NCBI RefSeq assembly: GCF_004341515.1
Contig: NZ_SLZF01000013.1
Location: forward strand, 181,717 to 245,716
Reading direction: 5' to 3'
Source: Allobosea sp. BK604
GTDB lineage: Bacteria; Pseudomonadota; Alphaproteobacteria; Rhizobiales; Beijerinckiaceae
Length of the DNA: 64,000 nt
In this document: piece by piece, positions 25,088 through 33,818 of the stretch
How the letters are laid out: every line of letters begins with the position of its first letter
Position numbering within the stretch: the first letter of the stretch is position 1
Made by a program: the position numbers and the translations under genes
The notes under the pieces: model-generated
Seen by the model: only the letters and a program-made list of their open reading frames with translations
What the model was told of the DNA's origin: nothing
Database searches by the model: none

Positions 25088-26458
25088 CTACAAGGGAGCC
25101 GCGTTCGGTCTCGCTTTCCCCAGACTTGAGCCGGCGGCCAACCGGAGAAACGCAGTTTCCGGTAAGGATCCGTCCTCCATCCGTCGCCCCGTCGCAGCGG
25201 CGTCGGCGAGAGAGACGAAGCTTGCCGAGGATAAGGGGGGCGATCGCGTCCAGGAATTGTTTCGGTCGGTATTCTCGGCCGCAACGCGCGCCTCGCGGCC
25301 GGCCGGTTGAAACGCGACGTTGTCTATCAGCACATGTCCTGCCGGTGTCGGGAAGTAGAAATCGTATGTCCAGGTCTCCGACGGGCGTCCATACTCGTCC
25401 CTGCTGCGGCAATTGTCGTAGGCTGTGCAATTCACGACCGTGTTGGCAATCGTCGCGGAATTGTCCGTGAAGCCATTGAGAACGTTGCTCCAGGCGTAGC
25501 AGTCGGTCACGGTGTGCCCGCCGGAGGTTCCGCTGGCGTTGCCCCTTGCCGCTTGCCGTTGACCGCCTAGCTTGAAGCCGTTCCCTTCGCCCTTGCCCTG
25601 CGATCCATCAGCAAGGAAGCCGTTCCTCCAAGCCCAACAGCGGCTCAGCATGACCGGCGCGGGCGAGGTATTGTCGTTCACGTTGAAGAGATCGAAGCCG
25701 TCGTCGGAGTTCTGCCAGGCACGGCAGCCTCTCAGCGCGTTGCCGGTCGAAGCCGGGCCCCAAGGGCTGATCTGATATCCGTCCGCGTTGGTCTGCTCGA
25801 GATCGGCGTTGAAGTAACTGTCGCAGTTCACCAGCAGATTGTCGGTCGCGTAGCCGTAGAGCGAGAAGCCCTTGCCCTCCGATCCATTCCAGCCATTGCC
25901 ATGGATTCTGAGGTTCTCAAAAATATTGCCGTGCGACCCTTCGTCGAGCGAATGTCCGCCATTGACGATGACGCCCCCCATTGGCCCGTTGCGGATGTCC
26001 AGGCCTTTAATGGTGATGTTGGACACGTTGTAGAGTGATAGGACGTAGCCGCCCGCATCGGTCGGGCTGCTGTAGCTATCCTTGGTCGAGGTCAGGCCGG
26101 AACCATTCAGCACGACGGCTTCGGTGGCGTAGTTCCGGATCGTGATAAGCTTTTCGGATGTCCCGGAGCGGCCCATGAGGTGGATGCCCGAGGGGCCGGT
26201 GAGATTGTAAGTCCCGCCGCGCAGGAAGATCGTGGCGCCGGGCCGCACGGCCGAAAAGGCCCTTTGCAAGGTCGCCCAAGGCGCACCAATCGAGCCATCG
26301 CCCGCTAGGTCGTCACCGGTCGGCGCGACATAGTGGGATGTTTCGTCGCCCGCCTCGACGCCCAGGACGGGGCGCACAGCCAACGCGCTGGAGGCCAGAA
26401 GGCCCGTGCTCACGCTTCGGATAAGCGAACGACGCGATATCACGTAGCGGCGCTTCAT
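25088..26458 (-). CDS. Exported PL9-type beta-helix lyase, Tat- or Sec-dependent
   Basis: The 456-aa protein begins MKRRYVISRRSLIRSVSTGL, a likely twin-arginine signal (R-R-S-L-I) with a hydrophobic core and cleavage around residues 28-36. The mature part starts SHYVAPTGDDLAGDG and forms a right-handed beta-helix. NSDDGFDLFNV near residue 251 and GNGFKLGG with Lys near 294 match the calcium-site Asp residues and catalytic Lys described for family PL9 pectate lyases. It shares the whole domain with the RTX-tailed lyase at 9697-11406 but lacks RTX repeats. It is the last gene of the glycosyltransferase/Wzy/Wzx operon, so a periplasmic role in trimming the nascent polymer is plausible. Confidence 0.83.
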   Translation of the reverse strand: MKRRYVISRRSLIRSVSTGLLASSALAVRPVLGVEAGDETSHYVAPTGDDLAGDGSIGAPWATLQRAFSAVRPGATIFLRGGTYNLTGPSGIHLMGRSGTSEKLITIRNYATEAVVLNGSGLTSTKDSYSSPTDAGGYVLSLYNVSNITIKGLDIRNGPMGGVIVNGGHSLDEGSHGNIFENLRIHGNGWNGSEGKGFSLYGYATDNLLVNCDSYFNADLEQTNADGYQISPWGPASTGNALRGCRAWQNSDDGFDLFNVNDNTSPAPVMLSRCWAWRNGFLADGSQGKGEGNGFKLGGQRQAARGNASGTSGGHTVTDCYAWSNVLNGFTDNSATIANTVVNCTAYDNCRSRDEYGRPSETWTYDFYFPTPAGHVLIDNVAFQPAGREARVAAENTDRNNSWTRSPPLSSASFVSLADAAATGRRMEDGSLPETAFLRLAAGSSLGKARPNAAPL

Positions 26459-26594
26459 GCTGGAGGCTCAACGTTTGTAACTGCCACAGACCTCCAGTCC
26501 CATGTCCGACGCGCGAAGCTCTTGATGCTCGTCAAGATGGTTCGCATGGTCCTGCAGGCCAGAACGCGGCGGGGCCGGCATAGCCCCTGCCGCG

Positions 26595-27710
26595 CTATGG
26601 ATCGGCTCGTTCACGCGAAGGCCCTGCAGGGATGCGGGTGCCCTTGCCCGGGTTCATTCGGTCGAACGCGCCCCGAACGAAACCCCAGCCCGTCCCCAAT
26701 CCATAGCTGAGATGGAGTGTCGCCAGAGCCGCGGGGAGGAGTACCACGTGAAGGGCTGGCTCGTCGCGGGCCGCAAGCAGAACGGACAGAAGCAGAATGG
26801 CCGCGTAACCGAGCAGGGCTATCTTTGTGACGAACAGCGCTGGCGGAGAAATCAACGAAAGCGATGCCGGCAGGGCCAAGCACAGGACCAGGCAGAGCGG
26901 CGCGAAATGCCGCATCGTCACCGCTCCCGGGCTGCTCAGAGCCGCCCCCGCGACCCCCACGCCATTGGCGAAATACTGCCGCCACAGGGCCCCCAACGTC
27001 CGCCGTGGTTCATAGAGGGCGCGAATGTCGGGCGACAGGTAGAGCCCGTAGCCAAGCCTGCGAATACGGGCGTTGAAATCATTGTCTTCGGCGCGGTGAA
27101 GATCCTCACGCAAAGGCCCGACCCGCTCGACAATGTGCCGCCAATAGCATCCGTTCCAGACCGTATCCGCCCAGCCCTCTGCCCCCTCCTTGCGAAACTT
27201 CGCAACGCCGACCCCGAACGGACTTCTGTGGGCGCTCACGATGGCCCGACCGACGAGCGTTTCAGTCTCGGCCGGACGCGCTATCGCGCCCACGCCACCA
27301 GCACCCGTTCGCAACAGGCTTTCCACGCTCTTGCTGATGACGTCGGGCTCGAAGCGGGCATGAGCGTCGAGGCGTATGACCACATCGCCGACCGCTTGGC
27401 CGAAGGCCAGATTGATGCCCGCTGCAGTCTGCCCCTTGTTGTTGCGCAGGACACGAAACGTCCCGTTCCGCCTCTCCAGATCGAGCAAGGTCTCGGACGT
27501 TCCGTCGGTCGAGCAACCATCGACGAAGAAGATCTCGACGATCCGATCATAATCCTGGGCGATGACGTCGCTGACGAGCCGCTGCAACCCCGAGGCTTCA
27601 TTATAGGTGGGGACCACCACGCTGACAGTCGGCCGGTCCGGAGCGGTCCCGCCGGGATAGTCCTGGAGCGCCGAGCGGTAGCTATGCTCCCTGCCGAGCG
27701 ATTTCCTCAC
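26595..27710 (-). CDS. Glycosyltransferase family 2 (ExoA-like)
   Basis: The 371-aa protein starts with the GT2 nucleotide-binding strand VSVVVPTYNEASGLQRLV. FFVDGCSTDGT and VIRLDAHARFEPDVI carry the DxD-type acidic residues, and HRAEDNDFNARIRRLGYGL is the acceptor-side ED motif. Two to three hydrophobic helices occupy the C-terminus (about residues 265-345). This matches ExoA, the succinoglycan beta-1,3-glucosyltransferase. The start is a GTG at 27710 preceded by TTGGAGGG, a strong ribosome-binding site. It lies in the minus-strand operon between the GT4 gene and the second PL9 lyase. Confidence 0.88.
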   Translation of the reverse strand: MRKSLGREHSYRSALQDYPGGTAPDRPTVSVVVPTYNEASGLQRLVSDVIAQDYDRIVEIFFVDGCSTDGTSETLLDLERRNGTFRVLRNNKGQTAAGINLAFGQAVGDVVIRLDAHARFEPDVISKSVESLLRTGAGGVGAIARPAETETLVGRAIVSAHRSPFGVGVAKFRKEGAEGWADTVWNGCYWRHIVERVGPLREDLHRAEDNDFNARIRRLGYGLYLSPDIRALYEPRRTLGALWRQYFANGVGVAGAALSSPGAVTMRHFAPLCLVLCLALPASLSLISPPALFVTKIALLGYAAILLLSVLLAARDEPALHVVLLPAALATLHLSYGLGTGWGFVRGAFDRMNPGKGTRIPAGPSRERADP

Positions 27711-27906
27711 GGACGCCCTCCAAGATTCGGTCGCGATTGGCTTCGAACGTATTGTCGCGCATCAGGGCGCGTCCACGATTCCTGGGCCGTTGTCACAAGT
27801 CGGCGAACGCCTTGAAGCTGGTGGGAAACAGCATATCGGGCTCGTCGGTGGAGAGCCGGGAGCCATCAAGCCACAATAGTTGATCGACGAAGACGACGCG
27901 TTTCAT
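27684..27906 (-). pseudogene. Possible gene remnant or pair of tiny ORFs between two glycosyltransferases
   Basis: An ATG at 27906, 6 bp after the upstream GT4 gene, opens a 37-codon frame starting MKRVVFVDQLLWLDGSRLST, which stops at 27793. In the same frame, translation can resume at the ATG at 27762 (MRDNTFEANRDRILEG) and stops at 27682-27684, overlapping the GT2 start. Both parts look protein-like in composition. This could be a decayed gene interrupted by an in-frame TGA, or two unrelated small frames. I do not recognise the family. Confidence 0.3.
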
Positions 27907-27911
27907 CGCCT

Positions 27912-29135
27912 TTATGCCCCATTGTTTCTGACGTCGCATAACGCCCAAAGCTGATGGGCGATGGCGCGGGAACCGTACCGGAGCATGACGGCGGAACGGG
28001 CGCGCTCGCCGATGTCGCGACGAAGCCCGCAGTCCCTCGCCAGACGAACCACATGCCGGGCGAGATCGTCCGCGTCGTGATCTGCAATGAAGCCGGTTTT
28101 TCCCTGTTCGATCAGATCGGCCACTGCGTTGACCCGAGTGACGACAGGCGGCACGCTTGCCGACATGGCCTCGAGCACGACATTGGACATGCCTTCGTGG
28201 TCGGAAGACAGCAGGAGGATGTCCCCGGCAGAAATCAGCTCCCGGGCGTCAGGGACCGTTCCGATGAAACGAAGCACGCCGTTCAGGTCCGACTGAGCGA
28301 CCTGGCGCTCCAAATCCTGGAGGGAGCCGAAATCTTTGCCGGCGACAACTGCCACCACAGGGACGTTCTTGCGCACCCTCTCGATGACCTGGATGAAGCG
28401 ATCAAACCGCTTCTGCCTTGCAAGGCGGCCGACGCCCACCACGAGGACCACGTCATCTCCAATGCCGAGCCGCGCGCGCCACGTCGCGCGCCAGACTGCG
28501 ATCTCATCGTTCGTTGGTGGTTCGACGCCGTTCGGAACGTAAACGAGCCTGGGTCGCTCGGCTTTTCTCAGCGCGATCTCGTCATAGGTTTCCTGGGAGT
28601 TGCATACGGCAAGCGATACCGCCGAAAGGCTCGCCCAGGCCCAGGCCGACCTTAGGAAAGCGGGCAGGTCGGCGAACTGGGCATTCCGGAAGGAACCGAT
28701 GCGCCAAACGTCCATGCCCAGAAGCGCCAGGCCAAACGGATTTGTGTAGGACGACCACGAGAAGAAGTACCTGGCTCCCTGAGCCGCACAGGCCGCGCGA
28801 AACTGATACATCTTCGCGAGCCGGCTCCCCGTGAGGAGCCGTATCGGGATGCCGAGCGCGCTGATCTGCTCTTCCCAGAACCCGAGCTCGCCCGACACGT
28901 AGACCACCGGAGCCCAGCGCGTGCGGTCGCAATGGGTCAGAAACATGAAGAGCTGACGTTCGCTGCCGCCCTGCGACAGCTGGCCAATCAGCACCGCCAC
29001 CGGCTCGGGTCGGCCGGCAGGTCTTTCGCGATTCCTGTCCACCGCGCCAGGCATCGCGCTGCCCTGCGACATCGGCTGGACGCGGCGTACCGGCGCGGGG
29101 TGCTCCAGAGCTCGTGCCCTCGGGTCGGGGTTCAC
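27912..29135 (-). CDS. Glycosyltransferase family 4
   Basis: The 407-aa GT-B enzyme has the N-terminal acceptor loop VLIGQLSQGGSERQLFMFL and a C-terminal donor site with VVGVGRLARQKRFDRFIQVIE, RFIGTVPDARELISAGDILLLSSDHEGMSNVVLEAMS (E-x7-E present as E-G-M-S-N-V-V-L-E) and GFIADHDADDLA. It adds a sugar to the lipid-linked repeat unit. The frame stays open to 29459, but the true start is the GTG at 29135. AAGGAG lies 7 bp before it, and the GTG overlaps the TGA of the flippase gene (GTGA), so the two are coupled. Confidence 0.88.
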   Translation of the reverse strand: MNPDPRARALEHPAPVRRVQPMSQGSAMPGAVDRNRERPAGRPEPVAVLIGQLSQGGSERQLFMFLTHCDRTRWAPVVYVSGELGFWEEQISALGIPIRLLTGSRLAKMYQFRAACAAQGARYFFSWSSYTNPFGLALLGMDVWRIGSFRNAQFADLPAFLRSAWAWASLSAVSLAVCNSQETYDEIALRKAERPRLVYVPNGVEPPTNDEIAVWRATWRARLGIGDDVVLVVGVGRLARQKRFDRFIQVIERVRKNVPVVAVVAGKDFGSLQDLERQVAQSDLNGVLRFIGTVPDARELISAGDILLLSSDHEGMSNVVLEAMSASVPPVVTRVNAVADLIEQGKTGFIADHDADDLARHVVRLARDCGLRRDIGERARSAVMLRYGSRAIAHQLWALCDVRNNGA

Positions 29136-30880
29136 GACGCGCTCCTTCTCGCAAATACGCTCAATATCAGCGCGCGATCGGCCTTTGCCATGACGATGAA
29201 GTAGGCGAACGCGCCATAGGCGAGGGTGATCACGGCCGCGTATGCGGCGAGCGACAGCCAGCCGGTCGGCCACCACAGCGCGCACATGATCTGGCCGAGC
29301 GCGGCCACACCGGCCATTCCCAACAGGCCAATAGCGAGAGGGCCATTGAAGCCATACCAACGAAGTCCCAAAAGGACAGCGCTCCGGCTCGACACGAAGA
29401 CGACGTTCCGCACGGTCCAGGCGAGCGCCGCGGCTGCCGGGACGCCGGCTAGGCCCCAACCGGCCCGTACGAAAGCGATTGCCAGGACAACGTTTGCCGT
29501 GCCGAGCGCGAGCGTCACGAGTCCCTGGACTTTGACCTCGTTATAGGCCGTCAGCACGTAGGAGAGAGGCCGCGTGGCCAGATTGATGGTCAAAGGTGCG
29601 ACGAGAAGGATCAGAACGATTTCGAGATCGGCAAAAGCGGGGCCAAGCCAAAGCGTCAGCAGTGGCGCAGCCATGCCGCAGAGAAGGCCGATTGGCAGGG
29701 CAAGCCCGAGGGCGAGAAGCCTGACGGAGCGTCTTGCCAGATCCTGAAGGGCATGTCTGTTGCCTGTCGCGTAATGCGCCATGATGGCTGAGCCCAATAC
29801 CGGGAGAACGGCTTCTCCCATGGTGTAGATCAGTATTGGAAACAGCAAGACGGAAGCATAGCGACCTGTCATTTCCGCTCCCAACAGCTGATTTACGACG
29901 ATTACATCGATCTGCATGATGAATAGCACGCCGATGATGTTGATCGCCGACCAGGTGCCAAGGCCGATGAGTGGACGAAATCGTGCGCTTTCGATCAGGC
30001 GAGGATCGATTGAGAGTTCAGGCGTCAGCTTCTTCCAGAGGAAGACATCACCTGCCAGACCGATGACTGCCGCCAGGATGAGGCCAATCCCGACATGGAC
30101 GAGACTTGGGGATCCGGCGGCGAAGAGAAGCACCACGACACCGATCCTGCACAGCGCGACAACGGACCTGACGATGTTGCGCAGATCGAATCGATGACGG
30201 ATGAGGCTCGACACACCGAAAACCCCGCCGACGAGCGCGGTCAATGCCGTCACGCCAACCGCGACCACCACGAACCTGGTTGCCGCAACCAGGTCCGGCG
30301 GGACGTGGAATAGGAGCGGCAACAAGTAGCTGGTGACGGCGATCGGGACGAGCAGCAGGCAGCAGGCGAGTATGGCCAGGACCAGCGCGCTGTTGAACGT
30401 CCGGTTCGCCGACGCGACGTCGCCTTGGCCGAGGTCAATTCCCAGGTAGCGGAAGACGGAACCGTTCAGGCTGTCGGTCACGATCGACAGGTAAAGGACC
30501 AGCGAATTGGCGAGCGACAGCATTCCATAAGCCGCCAGCCCGAGGTTGCTCACCAGGAACGGTACATACCAGGCCATCAGTCCAACGTTGAGCAAGATGA
30601 AGCCGACACTGCTCAGGACGTTCACGGAGAATCGGCGGCTTCCCGAATGATCCTCCGGGTCTGTTCGTGTAAGAGCTGTGGTGGCGTCGAGCGATTTCGA
30701 GCCAATCCCGCCGGGCTGATCGCCGTGCAAGGCTCCAGTCCAATGGTCCGACGGGCTCGTGTCGACGGGCAGCCAGCGCTTCCGCTCGCCGCTGTCGCTT
30801 GGCTTGTCGCACGCGAGATCGGAGATGGTCGGATTGCCGTGGACGGACGCGCGCATCGACATGGCGCTAACCGATCGCAT
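29132..30880 (-). CDS. Wzx-type polysaccharide flippase
   Basis: A multi-spanning membrane protein of the MOP/PST superfamily with about 12 hydrophobic helices from residue 88 on (NVLSSVGFILLNVGLMAWYV onwards). It should flip undecaprenyl-linked repeat units to the periplasm for the Wzy polymerase encoded just upstream. The N-terminus is odd: some 85 hydrophilic residues precede TM1, longer than usual. The ATG at 30880 overlaps the wzy stop by 14 bp, and an ATG at 30862 would avoid the overlap. Neither has a clear ribosome-binding site. Its stop overlaps the next GT4 start. Confidence 0.85.
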   Translation of the reverse strand: MRSVSAMSMRASVHGNPTISDLACDKPSDSGERKRWLPVDTSPSDHWTGALHGDQPGGIGSKSLDATTALTRTDPEDHSGSRRFSVNVLSSVGFILLNVGLMAWYVPFLVSNLGLAAYGMLSLANSLVLYLSIVTDSLNGSVFRYLGIDLGQGDVASANRTFNSALVLAILACCLLLVPIAVTSYLLPLLFHVPPDLVAATRFVVVAVGVTALTALVGGVFGVSSLIRHRFDLRNIVRSVVALCRIGVVVLLFAAGSPSLVHVGIGLILAAVIGLAGDVFLWKKLTPELSIDPRLIESARFRPLIGLGTWSAINIIGVLFIMQIDVIVVNQLLGAEMTGRYASVLLFPILIYTMGEAVLPVLGSAIMAHYATGNRHALQDLARRSVRLLALGLALPIGLLCGMAAPLLTLWLGPAFADLEIVLILLVAPLTINLATRPLSYVLTAYNEVKVQGLVTLALGTANVVLAIAFVRAGWGLAGVPAAAALAWTVRNVVFVSSRSAVLLGLRWYGFNGPLAIGLLGMAGVAALGQIMCALWWPTGWLSLAAYAAVITLAYGAFAYFIVMAKADRALILSVFARRSAS

Positions 30881-32312
30881 GATCGACGTTCGACGGTGAT
30901 CGCTTCCAGGAAGGAGGCTCGCCCGACCGCGACACGTCGATAGGCTCCCGAGCCTCAGTCGTTGTGATCAGCGACGGGGCGAGAAGTAGCACCAGAACCG
31001 CGAGGAAACTGGCGTGGTTCTCGAGCCCTCCCGATTTGATCCAGGCCAACGCATAAGCGACGCAGACGCCCGATACGATGGCGTAGTACGCGGTCGGCAT
31101 CTCCCGGCTTGCCGCCCAGATGGCGCGATATCTGGCGAAGCTCATAATGGCGGATGCCAATATGGCGATGTAGACGAGCAAGCCGAAGAGCCCCGTCTCG
31201 ATGGCAACTTCGAGGAAGGGCTGATGGCTCGGTAAGTCGAGCCGGTGGTTGGTCGCCGTGGTCAGCGCTGCCAGATAGGCGTGCAGCGCGAACGGGCCAT
31301 TGCCGATGCCGACTCCGGTCGCGGGATAGTCGCGGAAGAGCTGAAGACTCGCTTGCCACAGCAACTCGCGCCCGCCCAGCTCCCCGCCCTGTTCTTCGGC
31401 GAACCGATGCGAAATCGTCTCGAAAAGGAACGGCGCAGCGACCGCGATAAAGACGAGGAGGGCGAGACCGACGATCCCCCATATCCGGGTCGACTTTCCA
31501 AACAGGAAGGCGAGCAGCAACAGCAGAACCGCAAGCGAACTGCCGCGCGACCCGCTCAGCGCCGTGCCAAGCAAAACGCAGAGGAGGAACACGATACTGA
31601 CGGCCATCATGACGACCCGCTGCGGGCCTGACGAACGCAGGACGGGCCACAAGACGCCGGGAAGAGTCGTGATCAGCATCAGGCCAAAAACATTCTCGTT
31701 GATCCCGAAGACATTCAGCCTCTCACCGAAATGATACTCCCCGAACAAAATCGTATATACTGCGCATGCTACAAGAAACCATCCCATTATTCTTAGCATC
31801 TTCATGAAATCATCAAGCGAATTGATGGATTTGATCTGGTTTATGATCGTAATCAGGAGAATAAAGCTTATTGTCCAGGACACCAGCTTGCGGCGTGCCT
31901 CGATCAGGTCCGGCGCCCAAAGCATCGTCACCCCGCCCCACACGATGTACAGCAGGACAAGCAGGCAGGTGGCGTTCCAGCGGATCGATCCCGGTCGGCC
32001 CACCGCTTGAACCATCGCTACACCCAGAGCCGCCGCGATGGCCGCGTTCGACGCGAGCGCGTAAGCGCTCTCGTCGATCCGAAGGTCGCCGGGTGGAAGG
32101 AGTACCAGGAACCAGGCGATCAAGGCCGCCGCGAACGGTCGCTGCAACACAAGCAGCCCCAGCGTCCCGGCGACAGCCATGCCAATAAGCAGCAGAGGAG
32201 CCAGCGGCTCCTTGAGATGGAGGAGCGCGGCGATGACGACTCCAAACAAAAACATCCCGGCTGCGAGCGTGCCGACTATCGCGCCCCGCCCCGCCAGGAT
32301 TCGGGCGCTCAT
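30867..32312 (-). CDS. O-antigen ligase/polymerase-family membrane protein (Wzy-like)
   Basis: The 481-aa protein has about 11-12 transmembrane helices and the Wzy_C/O-antigen ligase features: a large periplasmic loop after the middle helices with GGRELLWQASLQLFRDYPATGVGIGNGPF and a His-containing PSHQPFLEVAIETG, and the upstream Arg-rich GSRGSSLAVLLLLL. It would polymerise the repeat units. The chosen ATG at 32312 overlaps the stop of the preceding glycosyltransferase (ATGA) and starts just before TM1. A longer frame to 32420 only adds residues from inside that gene. It lies directly next to the Wzx gene, as in Wzx/Wzy-dependent loci. Confidence 0.86.
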   Translation of the reverse strand: MSARILAGRGAIVGTLAAGMFLFGVVIAALLHLKEPLAPLLLIGMAVAGTLGLLVLQRPFAAALIAWFLVLLPPGDLRIDESAYALASNAAIAAALGVAMVQAVGRPGSIRWNATCLLVLLYIVWGGVTMLWAPDLIEARRKLVSWTISFILLITIINQIKSINSLDDFMKMLRIMGWFLVACAVYTILFGEYHFGERLNVFGINENVFGLMLITTLPGVLWPVLRSSGPQRVVMMAVSIVFLLCVLLGTALSGSRGSSLAVLLLLLAFLFGKSTRIWGIVGLALLVFIAVAAPFLFETISHRFAEEQGGELGGRELLWQASLQLFRDYPATGVGIGNGPFALHAYLAALTTATNHRLDLPSHQPFLEVAIETGLFGLLVYIAILASAIMSFARYRAIWAASREMPTAYYAIVSGVCVAYALAWIKSGGLENHASFLAVLVLLLAPSLITTTEAREPIDVSRSGEPPSWKRSPSNVDHAIG

Positions 32313-33574
32313 GGCATTGGTTCCTGCGACCGAGCCGTTCCGTCGAGGCGGACGCTCACCGGCCGGCCTAGCGCTGCCGATTCCAGCATATCGCAGACCG
32401 TCGCTGCGTTGTGGCGGCACCTCACATAATCCAGCGCGCGCTCGCCGATTTCACGGTTCAGAACGCGGTCCTGCGTGAGCGCGCGCAAATCGCCGAGCAG
32501 ACCGGCGGCCGTCCGGCTGACCCTTCCCAGCCCCTGCGATTCAATCACGTGCCCGGGGTCGACCGAGAGCGACAGCACTGGAACGCCGACGCTCCAAGCC
32601 TCCAGCATCGTGTTGGGAAAGCCTTCCACGTCGGACGTATTGACCAAAACCTTACTGCCCTCGAGCAGTGACATGATTTCAAAGGCTTGCGCCGGGCCCA
32701 GAAAGGCGAGGTTACTCAGCGAGCGCATCTCGTGTTCGAATTCCGACCGCGCCGCGCGCGGCAAGCTCGGATCGAACCCGCCAACGACGCTGAAACGGAG
32801 ATCCGGGCATGAGCGGGCGAGGGCAAGGAACCGCTCAAAGCGCTTCTCGGGGCGGATTTGCGCAACCCAGAGGGCGTCGATCTGGGCGCCCTCAAACGGC
32901 CGAGGCCGGTAAGCGAACGACCTCACGAGGTTCGGCACGGGGAAGGCCCGCTCTCGTAGTCGATGCGACAGCAGGGTCCGTTGTCCGTCATGTTGGATCG
33001 CGATCACATCCGCGCTACGCAACCCGAGCGCATAGAGCGAATTATGAAGCCACGGCCGATGCCCGTAGGTGGACCAGGGCTTGCAATGATGGTCATGCGC
33101 GAGGGCATAGACGAAGCGCGTCCGGCTGCGGAGCCGGCCCATTAGTCCAGCCAGCCAGAGAAAATCGTCGGGCAGCCGCGCATAGAGAACGCTGGGCGAA
33201 ACGGCCTTCAAGGCCCGCCACAGCCGGGCCGTGCTCGAAGGCCTGCGCCACGAGGGCGCGGCGTCGAGACAGAGAACCCCTGCAATTGTCATCGGCGGCG
33301 AGCGGCTCTCGCCGTCGCCATAGATCAGGCTCACCTCGTGTCCGAGCCGCGCCATCGCCGACGCGAGATGAGCGACTTGTGCCTCCGCGCCACCTGACAT
33401 GCGGGTATCCCCGCCTAGCACACTCATGGAGCGGTGGCCGGGCGAGTAGAAGCACCATCGTATCCGCCGATCGGCCGACCTGAATTGGTTCTTTGTTTCC
33501 GCGGCGGCAGAGGAATTGTGCGTAGCGGTCGCTCGGCCGGCTGCGGCTCTGGACGCAATCGTCGATGCAAGCAT
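32309..33574 (-). CDS. Glycosyltransferase family 4
   Basis: The 421-aa GT-B enzyme has an N-terminal RMSGGAEAQVAHLASAMARLGHEV glycine-rich acceptor loop. The C-terminal site contains DALWVAQIRPEKRFERFLAL, FLGPAQAFEIMSLLEGSKVLVNTSDVEGFPNTMLEAWSVG (E-G-F-P-N-T-M-L-E, the E-x7-E motif) and a final helix. About 45 polar residues precede the first strand. An AGGAG lies about 11 bp before the ATG. It is the first gene of the minus-strand assembly operon and is divergent from the asparagine synthase gene, with 244 bp between them for two promoters. Confidence 0.87.
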   Translation of the reverse strand: MLASTIASRAAAGRATATHNSSAAAETKNQFRSADRRIRWCFYSPGHRSMSVLGGDTRMSGGAEAQVAHLASAMARLGHEVSLIYGDGESRSPPMTIAGVLCLDAAPSWRRPSSTARLWRALKAVSPSVLYARLPDDFLWLAGLMGRLRSRTRFVYALAHDHHCKPWSTYGHRPWLHNSLYALGLRSADVIAIQHDGQRTLLSHRLRERAFPVPNLVRSFAYRPRPFEGAQIDALWVAQIRPEKRFERFLALARSCPDLRFSVVGGFDPSLPRAARSEFEHEMRSLSNLAFLGPAQAFEIMSLLEGSKVLVNTSDVEGFPNTMLEAWSVGVPVLSLSVDPGHVIESQGLGRVSRTAAGLLGDLRALTQDRVLNREIGERALDYVRCRHNAATVCDMLESAALGRPVSVRLDGTARSQEPMP

Positions 33575-33818
33575 GATCCGGACTGCTCCTGGCTCGCAAT
33601 CGCGTGCACGGACGGGGCTTAATGCCCCGCCTGGCAGGATTGCGCGCGTTGGCCCCCAAATTGACGGGATTCCGCGCCGCAGAGTTGACGCGCGTCATAT
33701 CCAAATCACCGTCCATGTCGCCTGCTTGCACGATCCAGGCTGCCTGATCGCCGGACCGAGAGGGGGCCGACGATCGGCACGCGTGGCGCACCCTCAGGAC
33801 ATATCGAGGCAATCACCG

